Shown in pieces: positions 13,907-14,261 of a stretch of 14,261 nt of DNA. The position numbers were made by a program, and so were the translations under genes. Position 1 is the first letter of the stretch; every line of letters starts with the position of its first letter. The notes under the pieces are model-generated. The model had not been told where the DNA came from. It did not search any database and saw nothing but the letters and a program-made list of their open reading frames with translations. The stretch is taken from NCBI GenBank assembly GCA_002315535.1, contig DCHA01000031.1, positions 1 through 14,261 on the forward strand, read 5' to 3'. The stretch is from Firmicutes bacterium UBA1764. Lineage in GTDB: Bacteria; Bacillota; Clostridia; Peptostreptococcales; Anaerovoracaceae.

Positions 13907-13982
13907 GCTGATGTAGCTCAGATGGCAGAGCAGCTGATTCGTAATCAGCAGGTCAGGGGTTCGATTCCCCTCATCAGCTCCA
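13907..13982 (+). tRNA. tRNA-Thr (anticodon CGT)
   Basis: A full cloverleaf is visible: acceptor GCTGATG/CATCAGC, D-stem GCTC/GAGC, and anticodon stem GCTGA/TCAGC with loop TTCGTAA (anticodon CGT at 13940-13942, reading ACG). The variable loop is five bases, the T-stem is AGGGG/CCCCT with loop TTCGATT, the discriminator is T, and the CCA end is encoded (13980-13982). Total length is 76 bases. It lies between the HAD gene and the FAD oxidoreductase gene, both on the same strand. Confidence 0.97.
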
Positions 13983-14019
13983 GCTTTTGTTTACGATTAA
14001 TTTACATAGGAGAATCAAA

Positions 14020-14261
14020 ATGAAAAAGTATGATGTGGTAATAATCGGTGCAGGCCCGGGCGGAATATTTTCTGCTTACGAGCTCTCAAGACTTAACCCA
14101 AGTCTTAAGATTGCCGTGCTTGAAAGCGGTGGGCCACTCGAGGCAAGACACTGCCCGATTGATGGCAAGAAAATTACAAAGTGCATCAATTGTCAACACT
14201 GCGCAATTATGACAGGCTTCGGCGGTGCAGGTGCTTTTTCTGATGGAAAATATAATATTAC
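14020..14261 (+). CDS. FAD-dependent oxidoreductase (COG2509-like), 5' part only
   Basis: Only the first 80 codons are in the window. The N-terminus is a Rossmann-type dinucleotide fold (YDVVIIGAGPGGIFSAYELSR, with GxGxxG at residues 10-15, ending in the acidic VLES at the second strand). It is followed by a cysteine-rich stretch with four Cys (CPIDGKKITKCINCQHC) and the glycine-rich GFGGAGAFSDGK. This combination is typical of a widespread but poorly characterised family of FAD-dependent dehydrogenases in anaerobes. The spacing of the cysteines could suit a metal or Fe-S site, which is inference. AGGAGA at 14008-14013 (6-base spacing) sets the start 37 bases after the tRNA, so cotranscription with tRNA-Thr is possible. 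Confidence 0.9.
   Translation, partial: MKKYDVVIIGAGPGGIFSAYELSRLNPSLKIAVLESGGPLEARHCPIDGKKITKCINCQHCAIMTGFGGAGAFSDGKYNI

Overview
The window is about 44% GC by eye and reads like a chromosomal segment of a low-to-moderate-GC Gram-positive bacterium (Bacillota, most likely a Clostridia-type lineage). The reasons are a perfect CIRCE/HrcA operator, strong AGGAGG-type ribosome binding sites, the scpA-scpB-rluB gene block, a YtvI-like AI-2E family membrane protein, ATP-type PEP carboxykinase, and U-tract terminators. No insertion sequence, phage gene or CRISPR array is visible. I do not assign a genus.

Layout. (1) 1-256: the 3' end of an unrecognised gene with a C-terminal zinc ribbon, closed by a terminator. 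(2) 257-541: a gene-free stretch with a candidate small transcript, a second terminator, and a promoter overlapping a CIRCE operator. (3) 542-1107: a monocistronic small heat-shock protein gene with its terminator. (4) 1131-8064: a tightly packed, probably single operon of seven genes. These are an acidic low-complexity protein of unknown function, a YbaK-type aminoacyl-tRNA deacylase, an unusual fusion of NAD(P)HX dehydratase to a membrane-anchored lytic transglycosylase, scpA, scpB, rluB and pckA, ending at a strong terminator. (5) 7933-8329: a 397-base gap holding that terminator, a cluster of DnaA-box-like 9-mers, short repeats and the secA promoter. (6) 8330-13864: secA, prfB (with the classical +1 programmed frameshift), an AI-2E/YtvI-type membrane protein and a HAD phosphatase, all overlapping or abutting. 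(7) 13803-14261: a promoter-like sequence, a UUCG hairpin, tRNA-Thr(CGT), and the start of a cysteine-rich FAD-dependent oxidoreductase that runs off the window.

Most genes are housekeeping: protein quality control, translation fidelity, metabolite repair, chromosome condensation, 23S rRNA modification, secretion and termination. The most unusual item is the 679-residue fusion at 2272-4311. A cytoplasmic metabolite-repair enzyme is joined through a Lys/Arg-rich linker and one membrane helix to an extracytoplasmic SLT domain, with the predicted topology consistent for both halves. Second-tier curiosities are the Phe/Asp-rich and Glu/Ala-rich protein at the head of the operon, whose start codon is almost on top of its extended -10 element; the release factor 2 with SPY in place of SPF and Gln in place of the usual His in the codon-recognition region; and the DnaA-box-like repeats flanking the pckA terminator. 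All 13 genes whose ends are visible stop with TAA or TAG, never TGA.
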